This document shows, piece after piece, positions 22,992-31,475 of a stretch of DNA of 35,792 bases. This DNA is from Euryarchaeota archaeon SCGC AAA252-I15 (GTDB taxonomy: Archaea > Altiarchaeota > Altiarchaeia > IMC4 > SCGC-AAA252-I15), in the NCBI GenBank assembly GCA_000402775.1, contig AQSC01000050.1, forward strand, positions 1-35,792, given 5' to 3'. Numbering within the stretch: the first letter of the stretch is position 1; each line of letters opens with the position of its first letter. The notes below the pieces were generated by a model. That model did not search any database, was not told the origin of the DNA, and saw nothing but the letters and a program-made list of their open reading frames with translations. A program made the translations under genes and the position numbers.

Positions 22992-24603
22992 ACTCCTTGT
23001 CGCCTTGATGCTCGTAGTCTTTCTTACAGGATTAATCATGAGAGTCTACTACTTCAACGCTACTGACATGAACGGCCTTGAAATAACAAAGGTTTCGAAA
23101 ATTGAAGATATTGGCGCTAAGATATACTACAATAGTTATGAGGCAGTCGCTTTCGCGTTAATCGTCTTCGCATCATTATTTATCGTCTGGAAGAGAAAAA
23201 GTCCCCTCCTTCTAGCAATATTTTTCCTATTATTTTATCTTTCTAACATTGTGGATAGGTTGTTTTCTCTAGCTTATGCGACTATTTTCAATCCCCACCC
23301 CCCATTATTTAATATACTCGTTGGATTAATCCAAGTATTTTGGAGATTGTTCATCGAAAACCACATCTTACCTGGAGAATACGACCTTCATGCGATAGGA
23401 GCCACCTTATCCTTCATCTCGACGGTCGTCACACCATTTATCGCATACTTTTTTTGTCTGAAAGTTTGGGGTAAGACGACAGCATACATCGCATTTCTTT
23501 TGTTAATGCTTTCCCCCTACATGATCTTCTTTTCAGGTTTTGCAGGCCATACAGAACCCGCAACATTACTTACTTATCTAGCTTTATTGCTGTTTGTAAT
23601 CGCTCTTAAAGAAGGTAACAAAGATTATTTCTTTTTAAGCGGGCTCACTTTCAGCGTTGGAATTTCAATGAGATACACAGTATTATTTGTATTTCCCATT
23701 TTTTTCATACTTTACATTTTAAGGGGTCGGATTAGTAGCCAACACATTTCAAGGAAGGATTTATCCATCTTCTTGATCTTTCTGTTTGGAACAGTTCTGA
23801 TTTACTCTGAAAACATCATCGACACCTACAAACACATGGACCGGTTAAACAATGAAAAAATAGACAGCCATATGTATCCCCGCGATGTCCCCCGTTTCAG
23901 CAGTTTTTTCCTCGACTATTTTGGTGAATCACCAATAAGAAATCAACCTCTACTAAACGTAAGGCTGATTAACCTATTTTACTCCCCAGTTATTTTGATT
24001 GTCTTACTTGTGGGACTTGCATACTCAATAACTTCAAAAGACCTGATTCTTCAAGTATTTGGAATACTTTTCGTCGGATACTTCACATACCATTCCTTTA
24101 TGGTGGATCAAATGATTAGGTATTTCAATGACCTGGTTTTCCCGGTTGCTATTATTTCAGCGAGAACAATTGGATTGGTAATAGAACGCTATATTGAAAA
24201 AAAGAAGATCCTACTTGTCGCATTTACAATATTATTTCTCATCTTTTCAGTGCAAACATCGAGTAATCTACTTTCAAAACCCTTTAAGGGATTAACAAAT
24301 CTTATGGCAGAATTCGAAACTCTGAATAATCCAAGCTTCCTAATAAACGATAACGTCCTCACCTACTACCTGCTCCAATCAGACATTGATGAAATGTCTT
24401 ATGAATGGAAAAATAATCCAGATGAATTTGCAGGGAGGGTCAGGGAAAACAGTTTCGATTTCATTATCCTCACACCCGTATTCGACCGGCACATAAGCTT
24501 CGAAGAGTTCAATGAAGAATTCTTTGAAAAAGAAGGTTATGTAAAGTATGAAGACTTGTCGACTGGGGATTATCTCGTCTATGAAGTTTATAAAAAAAAG
24601 TGA
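22975..24603 (+). CDS. GT-C membrane glycosyltransferase, PMT-like (family 39 type)
   Basis: 542 aa with about ten hydrophobic segments and a soluble C-terminal part. First helix (KLLVALMLVVFLTGLIMRVY) is followed by an external loop with N-A-T-D-M-N-G; the region NPHPPLFNILVGLIQVFWRL near residue 105 carries the H-P-P-L motif typical of PMT_2/ArnT-like enzymes, and LSPYMIFFSGFAGHTEPATL matches the loop before the fourth or fifth helix. The C-terminal end is D-F-I-I-L-T-P-V, a small alpha/beta domain. It would move a sugar from a polyprenyl-phosphate carrier to an acceptor outside the cell. Third gene of the plus operon starting at 20699; start ATG lies within the preceding gene. Confidence 0.8.
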   Translation: MGKSGKLLVALMLVVFLTGLIMRVYYFNATDMNGLEITKVSKIEDIGAKIYYNSYEAVAFALIVFASLFIVWKRKSPLLLAIFFLLFYLSNIVDRLFSLAYATIFNPHPPLFNILVGLIQVFWRLFIENHILPGEYDLHAIGATLSFISTVVTPFIAYFFCLKVWGKTTAYIAFLLLMLSPYMIFFSGFAGHTEPATLLTYLALLLFVIALKEGNKDYFFLSGLTFSVGISMRYTVLFVFPIFFILYILRGRISSQHISRKDLSIFLIFLFGTVLIYSENIIDTYKHMDRLNNEKIDSHMYPRDVPRFSSFFLDYFGESPIRNQPLLNVRLINLFYSPVILIVLLVGLAYSITSKDLILQVFGILFVGYFTYHSFMVDQMIRYFNDLVFPVAIISARTIGLVIERYIEKKKILLVAFTILFLIFSVQTSSNLLSKPFKGLTNLMAEFETLNNPSFLINDNVLTYYLLQSDIDEMSYEWKNNPDEFAGRVRENSFDFIILTPVFDRHISFEEFNEEFFEKEGYVKYEDLSTGDYLVYEVYKKK

Positions 24604-24622
24604 TGTGGGTGACTAAAATGTG

Positions 24623-25240
24623 TTAAGGCTTAACTTTCACCTGTTTTGCCTTTATGACTTTACTAATAAAAGTAATTTGTTTCATGTGAACTACTTCAAG
24701 TCCTGAAATAACCATGATTTCAGTAATTTCGGAATCATTGTATAACTTGGCCTTAATGCCGTGAGTCAGATGGAATAATCGGTAGAGTAGGCCAATAAAA
24801 GAAGAACTCGGATAAAGTAATACTAATAATCCGTCATCCCGTAAATGCCTACTCAAGTTTTCCACAGTCTTGATTGGATCTCCAACGAATTCTAGAGCTC
24901 CCGCACACAAAATCTTATCGAACTTTTTCCCAAGATTAATTGTTTCGATATCCCCGACAACTCCCTCAAATGATTTATCCTTGAATTCATCAATCATTTT
25001 TTCAGAAAGGTCGACTCCAAACGGGATTCCGCCACCTCTTCTTATAAAATCTGAATAAAAGCCTGAACCGCATCCGGCATCCAAAACTTCATCCCCGTTT
25101 TTAACGTTAAGAAACTCTAGGATTGCCCTTGATTCTTTTTCAGCAAGTTTTCCAGTAAAACCCCTGACTTTCATCGAGTCATATTCTGAAGCTTTAGTGT
25201 CGAAGTATCGTATAACTGAATTCTTTTTCAAAACATTCAC
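24623..25240 (-). CDS. SAM-dependent methyltransferase (UbiE/BioC-like)
   Basis: 205 aa from GTG 25240. A TTG at 25231 is a rival start because GGGTGA lies five bases before it. The sequence has YFDTKASEYDSMK (typical UbiE/BioC beginning), motif I DEVLDAGCGSGFYSDF near residue 50, PFGVDLSEKMI, FDKILCAGALEFVGDP and DDGLLVLLYPSSS. All class I motifs are intact. Monocistronic, convergent with the GT-C gene and divergent from the GT2 gene at 25320. Target not readable; glycan or lipid carrier methylation is likely from context. Confidence 0.8.
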   Translation of the reverse strand: MNVLKKNSVIRYFDTKASEYDSMKVRGFTGKLAEKESRAILEFLNVKNGDEVLDAGCGSGFYSDFIRRGGGIPFGVDLSEKMIDEFKDKSFEGVVGDIETINLGKKFDKILCAGALEFVGDPIKTVENLSRHLRDDGLLVLLYPSSSFIGLLYRLFHLTHGIKAKLYNDSEITEIMVISGLEVVHMKQITFISKVIKAKQVKVKP

Positions 25241-25319
25241 CCAAAGTAAGCATTCTTTTGAGGTCTTAGATACTAATGTATTTATGTACCAGTGAAAGAT
25301 ATTCTATGGAGTTCCCATA

Positions 25320-26021
25320 ATGGATGTTTCATATTCTCTCGTAATACCTTCATATAATGAGGAGGGTCGGATTGGAGACGCATTAAAGTCATATATCAAG
25401 TACTTTGAATCAACATACCAAGATTATGAGATAATAGTAGTATGTGACGGATGCCATGATTCTACTGAGGATATAGTAAAGAATTTCTCGGTGAAAAATT
25501 CGAATATCCTGTGTGTTGCATACTCTGACAGGTTAGGAAAGGGGGGTGCGATTCAAACTGGATTAAACGTGGCGAAAGGCCGGGTTATTGGTTTCATAGA
25601 TGCTGATGATGCTTTTGAGTTGCAGTATCTTAAAGAATTTTTCGACCTATTAGAGGATGGACAATATGACTGCGTCATCGCATCCAAGTGGAAGGGTAAA
25701 CACTTTTGGAGTGTTAAGGAGCCTTTGGTTAGGAAGACCGCCGGCAGAGTCTGGAACCTTTTATCCAGAATCCTTTTTAGCTTAAACTTTCACGACACTC
25801 AGGGGGGGATGAAATTTTTAAGAAAAAAGGCGTGGGATGACATAGGCGGGGGATTTGAGACAAGTGGATTCGAATTTGATGTGGAACTTTTGTGGAGGCT
25901 TAAAAAACATAAATTCAAGGTTTTCGAAATCTACGTCCCATCCAAACACCGGGAGGGTAGCACGTTCAATTTGAAAAACAGCTTAGACATGTTCATACAC
26001 ATCCTCAAGATTAGACTATGA
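25320..26021 (+). CDS. GT2 glycosyltransferase, dolichyl-phosphate glucosyl/mannosyltransferase-like
   Basis: 233 aa. It starts YSLVIPSYNEEGRIGDALKS, the GT2 opening, followed by YEIIVVCDGCHDSTEDIV, RLGKGGAIQTGLNVAKGRVI and IGFIDADDAF with the D-A-D metal site near residue 97. The segment DTQGGMKFLRKKAWDDI, then GFEFDVELLWRLKKH, matches Alg5/DPM1-like enzymes (D-T-Q-x-G-x-K, F-x-F-D-x-E-L). This subfamily makes dolichyl-phosphate-sugar, the donor for GT-C enzymes, two of which lie nearby. No membrane segments in the C-terminus. GGAG 8 nt before the ATG is an SD. Overlaps the deacetylase gene as ATGA. Confidence 0.88.
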   Translation: MDVSYSLVIPSYNEEGRIGDALKSYIKYFESTYQDYEIIVVCDGCHDSTEDIVKNFSVKNSNILCVAYSDRLGKGGAIQTGLNVAKGRVIGFIDADDAFELQYLKEFFDLLEDGQYDCVIASKWKGKHFWSVKEPLVRKTAGRVWNLLSRILFSLNFHDTQGGMKFLRKKAWDDIGGGFETSGFEFDVELLWRLKKHKFKVFEIYVPSKHREGSTFNLKNSLDMFIHILKIRL

Positions 26022-26821
26022 AGGGCACAATATTTCTAACCTTTGACTTGGAGGAATTTGACCTTCCGTTAGAGTACGGGGTTAAGGAGGAGAATCAACT
26101 TTTTGACATCCCTGAGGAAGGCTTGGAAAAAGTTCTGGAAATCACCAGCAAACATGAGGTTGCTTGCACATTCTTCGCAACGAACGTTTTCGCAGAGAAA
26201 AATCCGTCCATTATAAGGAGATTAATAGAAAGTGGACATGAAATCGGATCCCACGGATTCAATCACTCCCACAACTATTCGACGATTCCTTCTGAAGAAT
26301 CAATTCAAATATTGAATGAAAGCAGGAGAGGGCTCAAAGAAATTTGCGGGTGTGAAGTCCCAGGATTCAGGGCCCCGAGAATGCAGCCTCCTCGAATGCA
26401 CGTCTTGGCAAGCGCGGGGTTCAAATATGACTCGTCCCTCCACCCCACTTATGTCCCTGGAAGATACAACAACCTCGGGAAAAACTGTGACATCGAAAAA
26501 ATTGGGGGAATCATTGAAGTCCCAATATCAGTAATCCCTTATCTACGCCTTCCTTACTCTTGGATTTGGTTTAGAAACCTGGGATTAACCTACGCGAAAA
26601 TTGCCACGAGAAGCACACTAGCCGCACGCGACTTCGCAAACATCTACTTCCACCCCTGGGAGTTCGTCAACCTGACAAAGAGGGATATTCCAAAAATTAT
26701 CAAGAGGAACACGGGAGAAAAGATGATAGAAAACTTTAGGAACTACGTCAACTGGTGCCTTCAACACGGATTTGAATTCAAAACCATTAGCGATTACTTC
26801 GAATCAATCGATGTAAAATAG
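26018..26821 (+). CDS. NodB-type polysaccharide deacetylase
   Basis: 267 aa. NodB motifs are in order: T-F-D10-L-E-E (motif 1, catalytic Asp), GHEIGSHGFNHSH with H79 and H83 (motif 2, metal ligands), GFRAPRMQPP (motif 3), DSSLHP (motif 4) and YFHPWEF (motif 5, catalytic His). It would remove N-acetyl or similar groups from an amino sugar. There is no signal peptide or membrane segment, so unlike many NodB enzymes it should act inside the cell, on a lipid-linked or nucleotide-bound intermediate, close to the PIG-L/ArnD logic. ATGA overlap with the GT2 gene upstream; 3 nt to the radical SAM gene downstream. Confidence 0.9.
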   Translation: MKGTIFLTFDLEEFDLPLEYGVKEENQLFDIPEEGLEKVLEITSKHEVACTFFATNVFAEKNPSIIRRLIESGHEIGSHGFNHSHNYSTIPSEESIQILNESRRGLKEICGCEVPGFRAPRMQPPRMHVLASAGFKYDSSLHPTYVPGRYNNLGKNCDIEKIGGIIEVPISVIPYLRLPYSWIWFRNLGLTYAKIATRSTLAARDFANIYFHPWEFVNLTKRDIPKIIKRNTGEKMIENFRNYVNWCLQHGFEFKTISDYFESIDVK

Positions 26822-26824
26822 AAA

Positions 26825-28123
26825 ATGAAAGTGCTCCTCGTGCAACCCAAGATTCTCTCGGAAAGCTCTTTTCCCCTTGGCTTGGCCTACTTGGCATCAA
26901 GTTTAAAGTCTAAGGGGTTTGAAGTTTTCGGACACGACTTAAGCCTGGAAAGTGAAGAGTCACTGAAAGATAAGATAAAAAAAATTAAACCCCAGCTCAT
27001 TGGATTTACAACTATACAGTTAAACAACAAGGATATGCTAGCTCTTGCAAGGGAACTCAAGGCTTTATCAGACGCAAAGATCGTTTTCGGAGGGCCTCAA
27101 CCGACCGTCAATCCCGGAGGGTGTCTTAAAGGAAATGCCATCGACTTTGCGATCGTGGGGGAAGGTGAGGACACAATATTTGAGCTCGCTGAAACACTCG
27201 ATAAGGAGGGGGATTTAAGTAAAATCAACGGGCTTGTCTACAAAAAAGGGGGCAAGATCATTACAAATAATGGTAGGTCGCATATTGATGACTTGGATAA
27301 AATACCGTTCCCGGATAGATTCGTTTTCCCGGTGAAAAAGTACTGTTCGGGGATGGTAAGTGTGAAAACACCCTATACAAGCGTTGTAACAAGTAGGGGT
27401 TGCTCTTTTAAGTGCAAGTACTGCCCTTCAAGCACCATTTGGCGTGGTAAGTGGAGGGCACGTTCTCCTCAAAATGTTGTGGACGAGATAGAGGAGCTTG
27501 TAAAAGTCCACGGCATAAGAGACGTTCACTTCGAAGACGACAACCTAACAGTAGACGAAAACCATGTGTATGGTATATGTGACGAGCTAATTGAACGAGA
27601 CTTAGATGTGGTATGGGAGTGCCCGAACGGCATTCGCCCAGAATCGTTGAATCGAAGACTTCTTGCGAGAATGTTTGAAGCGGGATGCAGGAGCATGGCC
27701 TTAGGAATCGAGTCTGCGACGCCTGAAATTTTAGAGGAGATTGGAAGGGAATCCAACTTGAATATCGTGGAAAAAATAGTTGATGACGCGAAAAAAGAGG
27801 GGATTAAAGTGTGCGGATACTTCATGATTGGATTGCCGGGGGAAACACGCGAGATGATAGATGAAACGATTCACTTTTCCCGCTCCTTAAATATTGATAC
27901 CGCACATTACTCAGTCTTTACCCCGCTTCAAGGTTCAACCTATGATGATGAGTGTCTTAAAGATATTTTCTTATCCGAGAAAAAATTGGAGGGCATTCGT
28001 CGCAGGGCGTATCTTGGTTTTTATACTAAACCGAGGATCATAAACGCTTTTTTAAGGAGAGTGGTGGGCAGCCCTGTTTCTTTGCTCCCTCTAAGTAAAA
28101 AAATTGTCCATTACGCAAAATAA
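26825..28123 (+). CDS. B12-binding-type radical SAM protein
   Basis: 432 aa. The N-terminal part (residues 1-150) is a Rossmann-like cobalamin-binding type domain: MKVLLVQPKILSESSFPLGL, LIGFTTIQLNN, IVFGGPQPTVNPGGCLKG and VGEGEDTIFELAE. It lacks the D-x-H-x-x-G lower ligand of methionine synthase, as is usual for this class. The radical SAM core starts near residue 193 with C-x3-C-x2-C in TSRGCSFKCKYCPSS; then VHFEDDNLTVDEN, MALGIESATPEIL and VCGYFMIGLPGETREMID. Class members methylate or cyclise unreactive carbons in lipids, sugars and natural products. Third gene of an operon with GT2 and deacetylase, so a modified sugar or lipid carrier is a reasonable guess. Convergent with a related module. 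Confidence 0.85.
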   Translation: MKVLLVQPKILSESSFPLGLAYLASSLKSKGFEVFGHDLSLESEESLKDKIKKIKPQLIGFTTIQLNNKDMLALARELKALSDAKIVFGGPQPTVNPGGCLKGNAIDFAIVGEGEDTIFELAETLDKEGDLSKINGLVYKKGGKIITNNGRSHIDDLDKIPFPDRFVFPVKKYCSGMVSVKTPYTSVVTSRGCSFKCKYCPSSTIWRGKWRARSPQNVVDEIEELVKVHGIRDVHFEDDNLTVDENHVYGICDELIERDLDVVWECPNGIRPESLNRRLLARMFEAGCRSMALGIESATPEILEEIGRESNLNIVEKIVDDAKKEGIKVCGYFMIGLPGETREMIDETIHFSRSLNIDTAHYSVFTPLQGSTYDDECLKDIFLSEKKLEGIRRRAYLGFYTKPRIINAFLRRVVGSPVSLLPLSKKIVHYAK

Positions 28124-28142
28124 ACAGTAGAACCTGATTAAA

Positions 28143-28763
28143 TCACTTTTGATAGACGTGGATGTGAATCATGCAAAGAGGGTAAAACAGGTTTGGAATA
28201 TATTTGGATAACATGGGTTTTGATTGGATGGTGTTGTTCAATTTCTTTGGCGTCCAAACGTGGTAGTGGTCTGACAGTTTCAACGGGAAACGCAGTGTGA
28301 AAAGTCTCCCAAGCCTCCAGAGATATTCATTCGGAGCTGAGACTATCAGGTAACCTCCTTTTTTTAGGATTCGTAGTAATTCGCCCATGCTCGGTTTTTT
28401 CAAATGCTCTATGACTTCGGTTAGTATTATGATATTGAAGGATGCATCTTTGAAGGGGAGTTTATAACATAAATCAGCTAGAGTGAGTTTACAAAAAATA
28501 TTCTTTTTTCGAGATCTTTTTAACCTCTTTTCTGAAATATCAACTCCATAAACATCTCCTCTCAACATTTCCAGAAAGAATCCGTCCCCGCAACCCGCAT
28601 CAAGAACCATACCCTCACCGAATCCATAAACCAGATCAAGTATTATCTTCCGACGAGTCCTTGAAATCCATCGCTCAACTGGGTTGGCTGGATAATACAT
28701 TAATTGGTGCGGATCAGTATCTGCAAGTTCTTCTTGGAACCTTCGCGTTGAACTTTTTTCCAT
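28143..28763 (-). CDS. SAM-dependent methyltransferase
   Basis: 206 aa. Motif I is GMVLDAGCGDGFFLEML near residue 53; VYGVDISEKRL, FNIIILTEVIEHL and KGGYLIVSAPNEYLWRLGRL complete the class I core. SDHYHVWTPKKL near the C-terminus is the D-H-x-H-x-W-T segment found in many glycan-cluster methyltransferases. It lies 5 nt downstream of the radical SAM gene at 28769 and ends that minus operon. Soluble except for a hydrophobic C-terminal strand. Confidence 0.8.
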   Translation of the reverse strand: MEKSSTRRFQEELADTDPHQLMYYPANPVERWISRTRRKIILDLVYGFGEGMVLDAGCGDGFFLEMLRGDVYGVDISEKRLKRSRKKNIFCKLTLADLCYKLPFKDASFNIIILTEVIEHLKKPSMGELLRILKKGGYLIVSAPNEYLWRLGRLFTLRFPLKLSDHYHVWTPKKLNNTIQSKPMLSKYIPNLFYPLCMIHIHVYQK

Positions 28764-28768
28764 GGTAA

Positions 28769-30187
28769 TTATTTTTTAAACAAGAATCGTAGGCTTTCGA
28801 GAATCAATTTAGATTCCGACTTGAAGTTGAATAACAAGTAGGGTATCCGCCTTCCAGCGTATTTGATAAAAAATTTTGGTGTTAGGAAGTATCTCCTGTA
28901 AAATGATTTTTGAAGCTTTACAAGTTCCTTGGTCGAGACATTCGAGAAGTTGTGGGTTAGTTCATTATAGTGGGAATATTTAGTAAAGGATATCTTTTCT
29001 TTCTCGCCGAGTTCCTTAAATGCTTTCGAGCCGGGGTATGGAGTATAGTATGCGACCTGGATCATGTCCGGCCCCAGTTTTTTACAAAGCTGGAAAGTCC
29101 CTTCTATCTCCTCTCTCGTCTCGGTCGGGCATCCTAGCATGAAAAAACAGACTGTGAGAAAACCATGTTCCTTCGCGAGTTTATGGCCTGATTTAATCTG
29201 CTCTAAAGTCTCGCTTTTTTCCAGGATTTTAAGGATTCTGTCGCTTCCGGATTCAACACCCAAGCACAGGGTAGTGCATCCCGCCTCCCTCATATTCGAA
29301 AGCATTTCACCGTCTAGGTGATCGAATCTTGCCTGAACAAGCCACTTAACTTTCAGGTTCCTTCGAATTATTTCGGCACAGATGCCTAGAACCCGTTTCT
29401 TGTCGAATGTGAAAACATCGTCGAGAAAGTATATGACATTAACGCCCGTGGATACAAGGAACTCCATCTCATCCACTACATTTCCGGGCGAACGCCCCCG
29501 ATACTTACTCCCAAAAGACATCCGAAGCGTCGGGGAACAGTAAATGCATGCGTAAGGGCATCCGCGACTGGATTCCATAAAACCCCATTTAGCTTTCCGG
29601 AACAACAGTACGGGATAGAAAATTTTGTAAGCGTCATTGAGGAAAATTTCGTGCTTTGGGAAAGGTAGTTTGTCAAGATTTTCGATTAATTTTCTTTCCC
29701 TGTTTCTTTCGACCTGATTAGTCTTTATGTCAAAGAAAGCGATCCCATCAACCTTTCGGAAATCCTTACACTGAGATATTTTTTCCACGGCCTCACTGAC
29801 GGTTAATTCAGGCTCGCCAATTACACAAAAGTCGACTGGGGAATCCCTGTAAAGGAAAGTTTCAGGTAAGACGCTTGCATGCTGGCCGAACAAAAATATT
29901 AACAAATCCTTATTCGTTTCCTTGAGTTTTTGGGCTACCTGCAATGCGACTTCAGCAGTAGGAGTCATAGTCGCGATTCCGATAACGTCTGCCTTGGCTT
30001 TAGAAAGTTTTCCCGCCAGCTCATCAAAAGTAAATTTAAAGGCCTCAGCATCTATAAATTCCACATTATGGCCTTGAGCCTCAAGTATTGATGCCATGTA
30101 TCCAACATCGATTAAGGGGCTTACGTCCTGAGGGTGTGGGACGTTGAAAAGAAGGTATGGAGACAACCTTAAGAATGTGATCTTCAT
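28769..30187 (-). CDS. B12-binding-type radical SAM protein
   Basis: 472 aa. Residues 1-150: cobalamin-binding-type domain, with PYLLFNVPHPQDVSPLIDVG, VIGIATMTPTAEVALQVAQK, FLFGQHASVLPE and VIGEPELTVSE. Radical SAM C-x3-C-x2-C near residue 208 in SSRGCPYACIYCSPT, then VIYFLDDVFTFDKKR, LCLGVESGSDRILKILEKSE and FFMLGCPTETREEIE. C-terminal basic region of about 80 aa. It is a paralogue in architecture of the 26825 gene, but the two differ clearly in sequence. Between a DUF362-ferredoxin gene (upstream, 19 nt) and a methyltransferase gene (downstream, 5 nt). The ferredoxin-like neighbour could supply electrons to its cluster. Confidence 0.85.
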   Translation of the reverse strand: MKITFLRLSPYLLFNVPHPQDVSPLIDVGYMASILEAQGHNVEFIDAEAFKFTFDELAGKLSKAKADVIGIATMTPTAEVALQVAQKLKETNKDLLIFLFGQHASVLPETFLYRDSPVDFCVIGEPELTVSEAVEKISQCKDFRKVDGIAFFDIKTNQVERNRERKLIENLDKLPFPKHEIFLNDAYKIFYPVLLFRKAKWGFMESSRGCPYACIYCSPTLRMSFGSKYRGRSPGNVVDEMEFLVSTGVNVIYFLDDVFTFDKKRVLGICAEIIRRNLKVKWLVQARFDHLDGEMLSNMREAGCTTLCLGVESGSDRILKILEKSETLEQIKSGHKLAKEHGFLTVCFFMLGCPTETREEIEGTFQLCKKLGPDMIQVAYYTPYPGSKAFKELGEKEKISFTKYSHYNELTHNFSNVSTKELVKLQKSFYRRYFLTPKFFIKYAGRRIPYLLFNFKSESKLILESLRFLFKK

Positions 30188-30206
30188 AAATACACCTGGT
30201 ATGTAA

Positions 30207-31310
30207 TTACCGATGCAGTCTAAAAAGTTTATGCAATGTGGACTCGTGCTTTAACGCGTGGTTTGGACATACTTCCAGGCAAATCAGGCATCCTACGCAC
30301 TTGCTGTAGTCAATTTCAGGAGGTTGCAGGGCATTTGTCCTGCACACTTTCGTGCAGATTTCACATCCGTCACACAAATCCTTGTCCAAGACGGGTTTTG
30401 TTCTAGTTCTTAATCCAAGATTTGTTTTCCTAATAATATAGCTTGCTAATGGATGAGTCGTTATCCTGTCGATAAAAGAGCCTTCCTGAGGGGGAATAGC
30501 AAATCCAAGAGTTGGGATCTCACCAACAACTTCAATTTCACTCAATTCAATCGAACCGAGTCCAAGCTTTCCCGCGAACTTGATATGCCCGACATCGGCG
30601 GGATTAATTCCCATTACCTTGCATGCGACAGCGTCAGTGCTCGCAACGTTGTCTCCGACTAGGATGATGTTTGATTTAACCGGTTCTCCGTGTGTGGGGC
30701 CCTCGCCTTGCATGCCGACAATCCCATCAATTATAGTAACCCTGATTTTGTCGATAATGCTTTTAGTTACTTCATTTAATGTCTCATCAAGATTCCCGGT
30801 GTGCTGCGTATGCCTGCCTTTTATAGATGATAATCCCATGGCAATGTTTTTTATGCCTAGACTCACCTTCGTCTGAACGTGGGTTTTAAGCACCGGCATG
30901 TTGATTATGGTGTCACACTCAAATGCGATTTCAGGAATTTCCACTACCCCATTTCCGATCTCGACTTTTCTTTTTTCCCCCTGTTGCGCGTCTATAAGCG
31001 GTATCCCATACCTTTCAGAGATTTCCAGAATGCCAGTAACCTTCATGGATTGCTCGAAGTCGTAGGCAAATATGGGGGATTCTATGATTGATGGAGATGC
31101 ACTTTTGCCGAGAACGTATTTAACCACCTCTTCGACTAGGAGGGGATTTGTAGTCGCACCTGTTGAAGAAGGTAGTGGAGCGCAGATGTTTGGTTTTATT
31201 AAGACGGTTTCGCCTTTTTTTATTTTGATTATTTTATCGATATCAATGGCGATTTTGGAGATAACATCCCCCCCACTATTTGCACATCTAACTATGACTT
31301 TCGACATCAT
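30207..31310 (-). CDS. DUF362 protein with C-terminal 2[4Fe-4S] ferredoxin domain
   Basis: 367 aa; AGGTGA sits 4 nt before the second ATG (31307), so translation may start there rather than at 31310. The DUF362 part (about 1-300) shows GETVLIKPNICAPLPSSTGA with the conserved K-P-N, CDTIINMPVLKTHVQTKVSL with the K-T-H motif, GIKNIAMGLS, VTIIDGIVGMQGEGPTHGEP and GDNVASTDAVACKVMG. The C-terminal domain has two Cys sets, C-D-G-C-E-I-C-x3-C and C-V-G-C-L-I-C-x3-C-P. DUF362 proteins are common in archaea and anaerobes; their reaction is not settled. First gene of an operon with a radical SAM enzyme and a methyltransferase. Confidence 0.85.
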   Translation of the reverse strand: MMSKVIVRCANSGGDVISKIAIDIDKIIKIKKGETVLIKPNICAPLPSSTGATTNPLLVEEVVKYVLGKSASPSIIESPIFAYDFEQSMKVTGILEISERYGIPLIDAQQGEKRKVEIGNGVVEIPEIAFECDTIINMPVLKTHVQTKVSLGIKNIAMGLSSIKGRHTQHTGNLDETLNEVTKSIIDKIRVTIIDGIVGMQGEGPTHGEPVKSNIILVGDNVASTDAVACKVMGINPADVGHIKFAGKLGLGSIELSEIEVVGEIPTLGFAIPPQEGSFIDRITTHPLASYIIRKTNLGLRTRTKPVLDKDLCDGCEICTKVCRTNALQPPEIDYSKCVGCLICLEVCPNHALKHESTLHKLFRLHR

Positions 31311-31475
31311 TTCACCTGATTTTCTCCTTTAACACTGAGTAAAGGGTTTTGGCAACTAACTGGTGCCCGTGAGTGTTGGATTGACCGTCTTAATGAGTTT
31401 GAGATTGATGTAATAAGACAATGTCGTATGGATGGGAAAAAATAATAATTAAAGCAATAAAGGTAATTAAATTCC

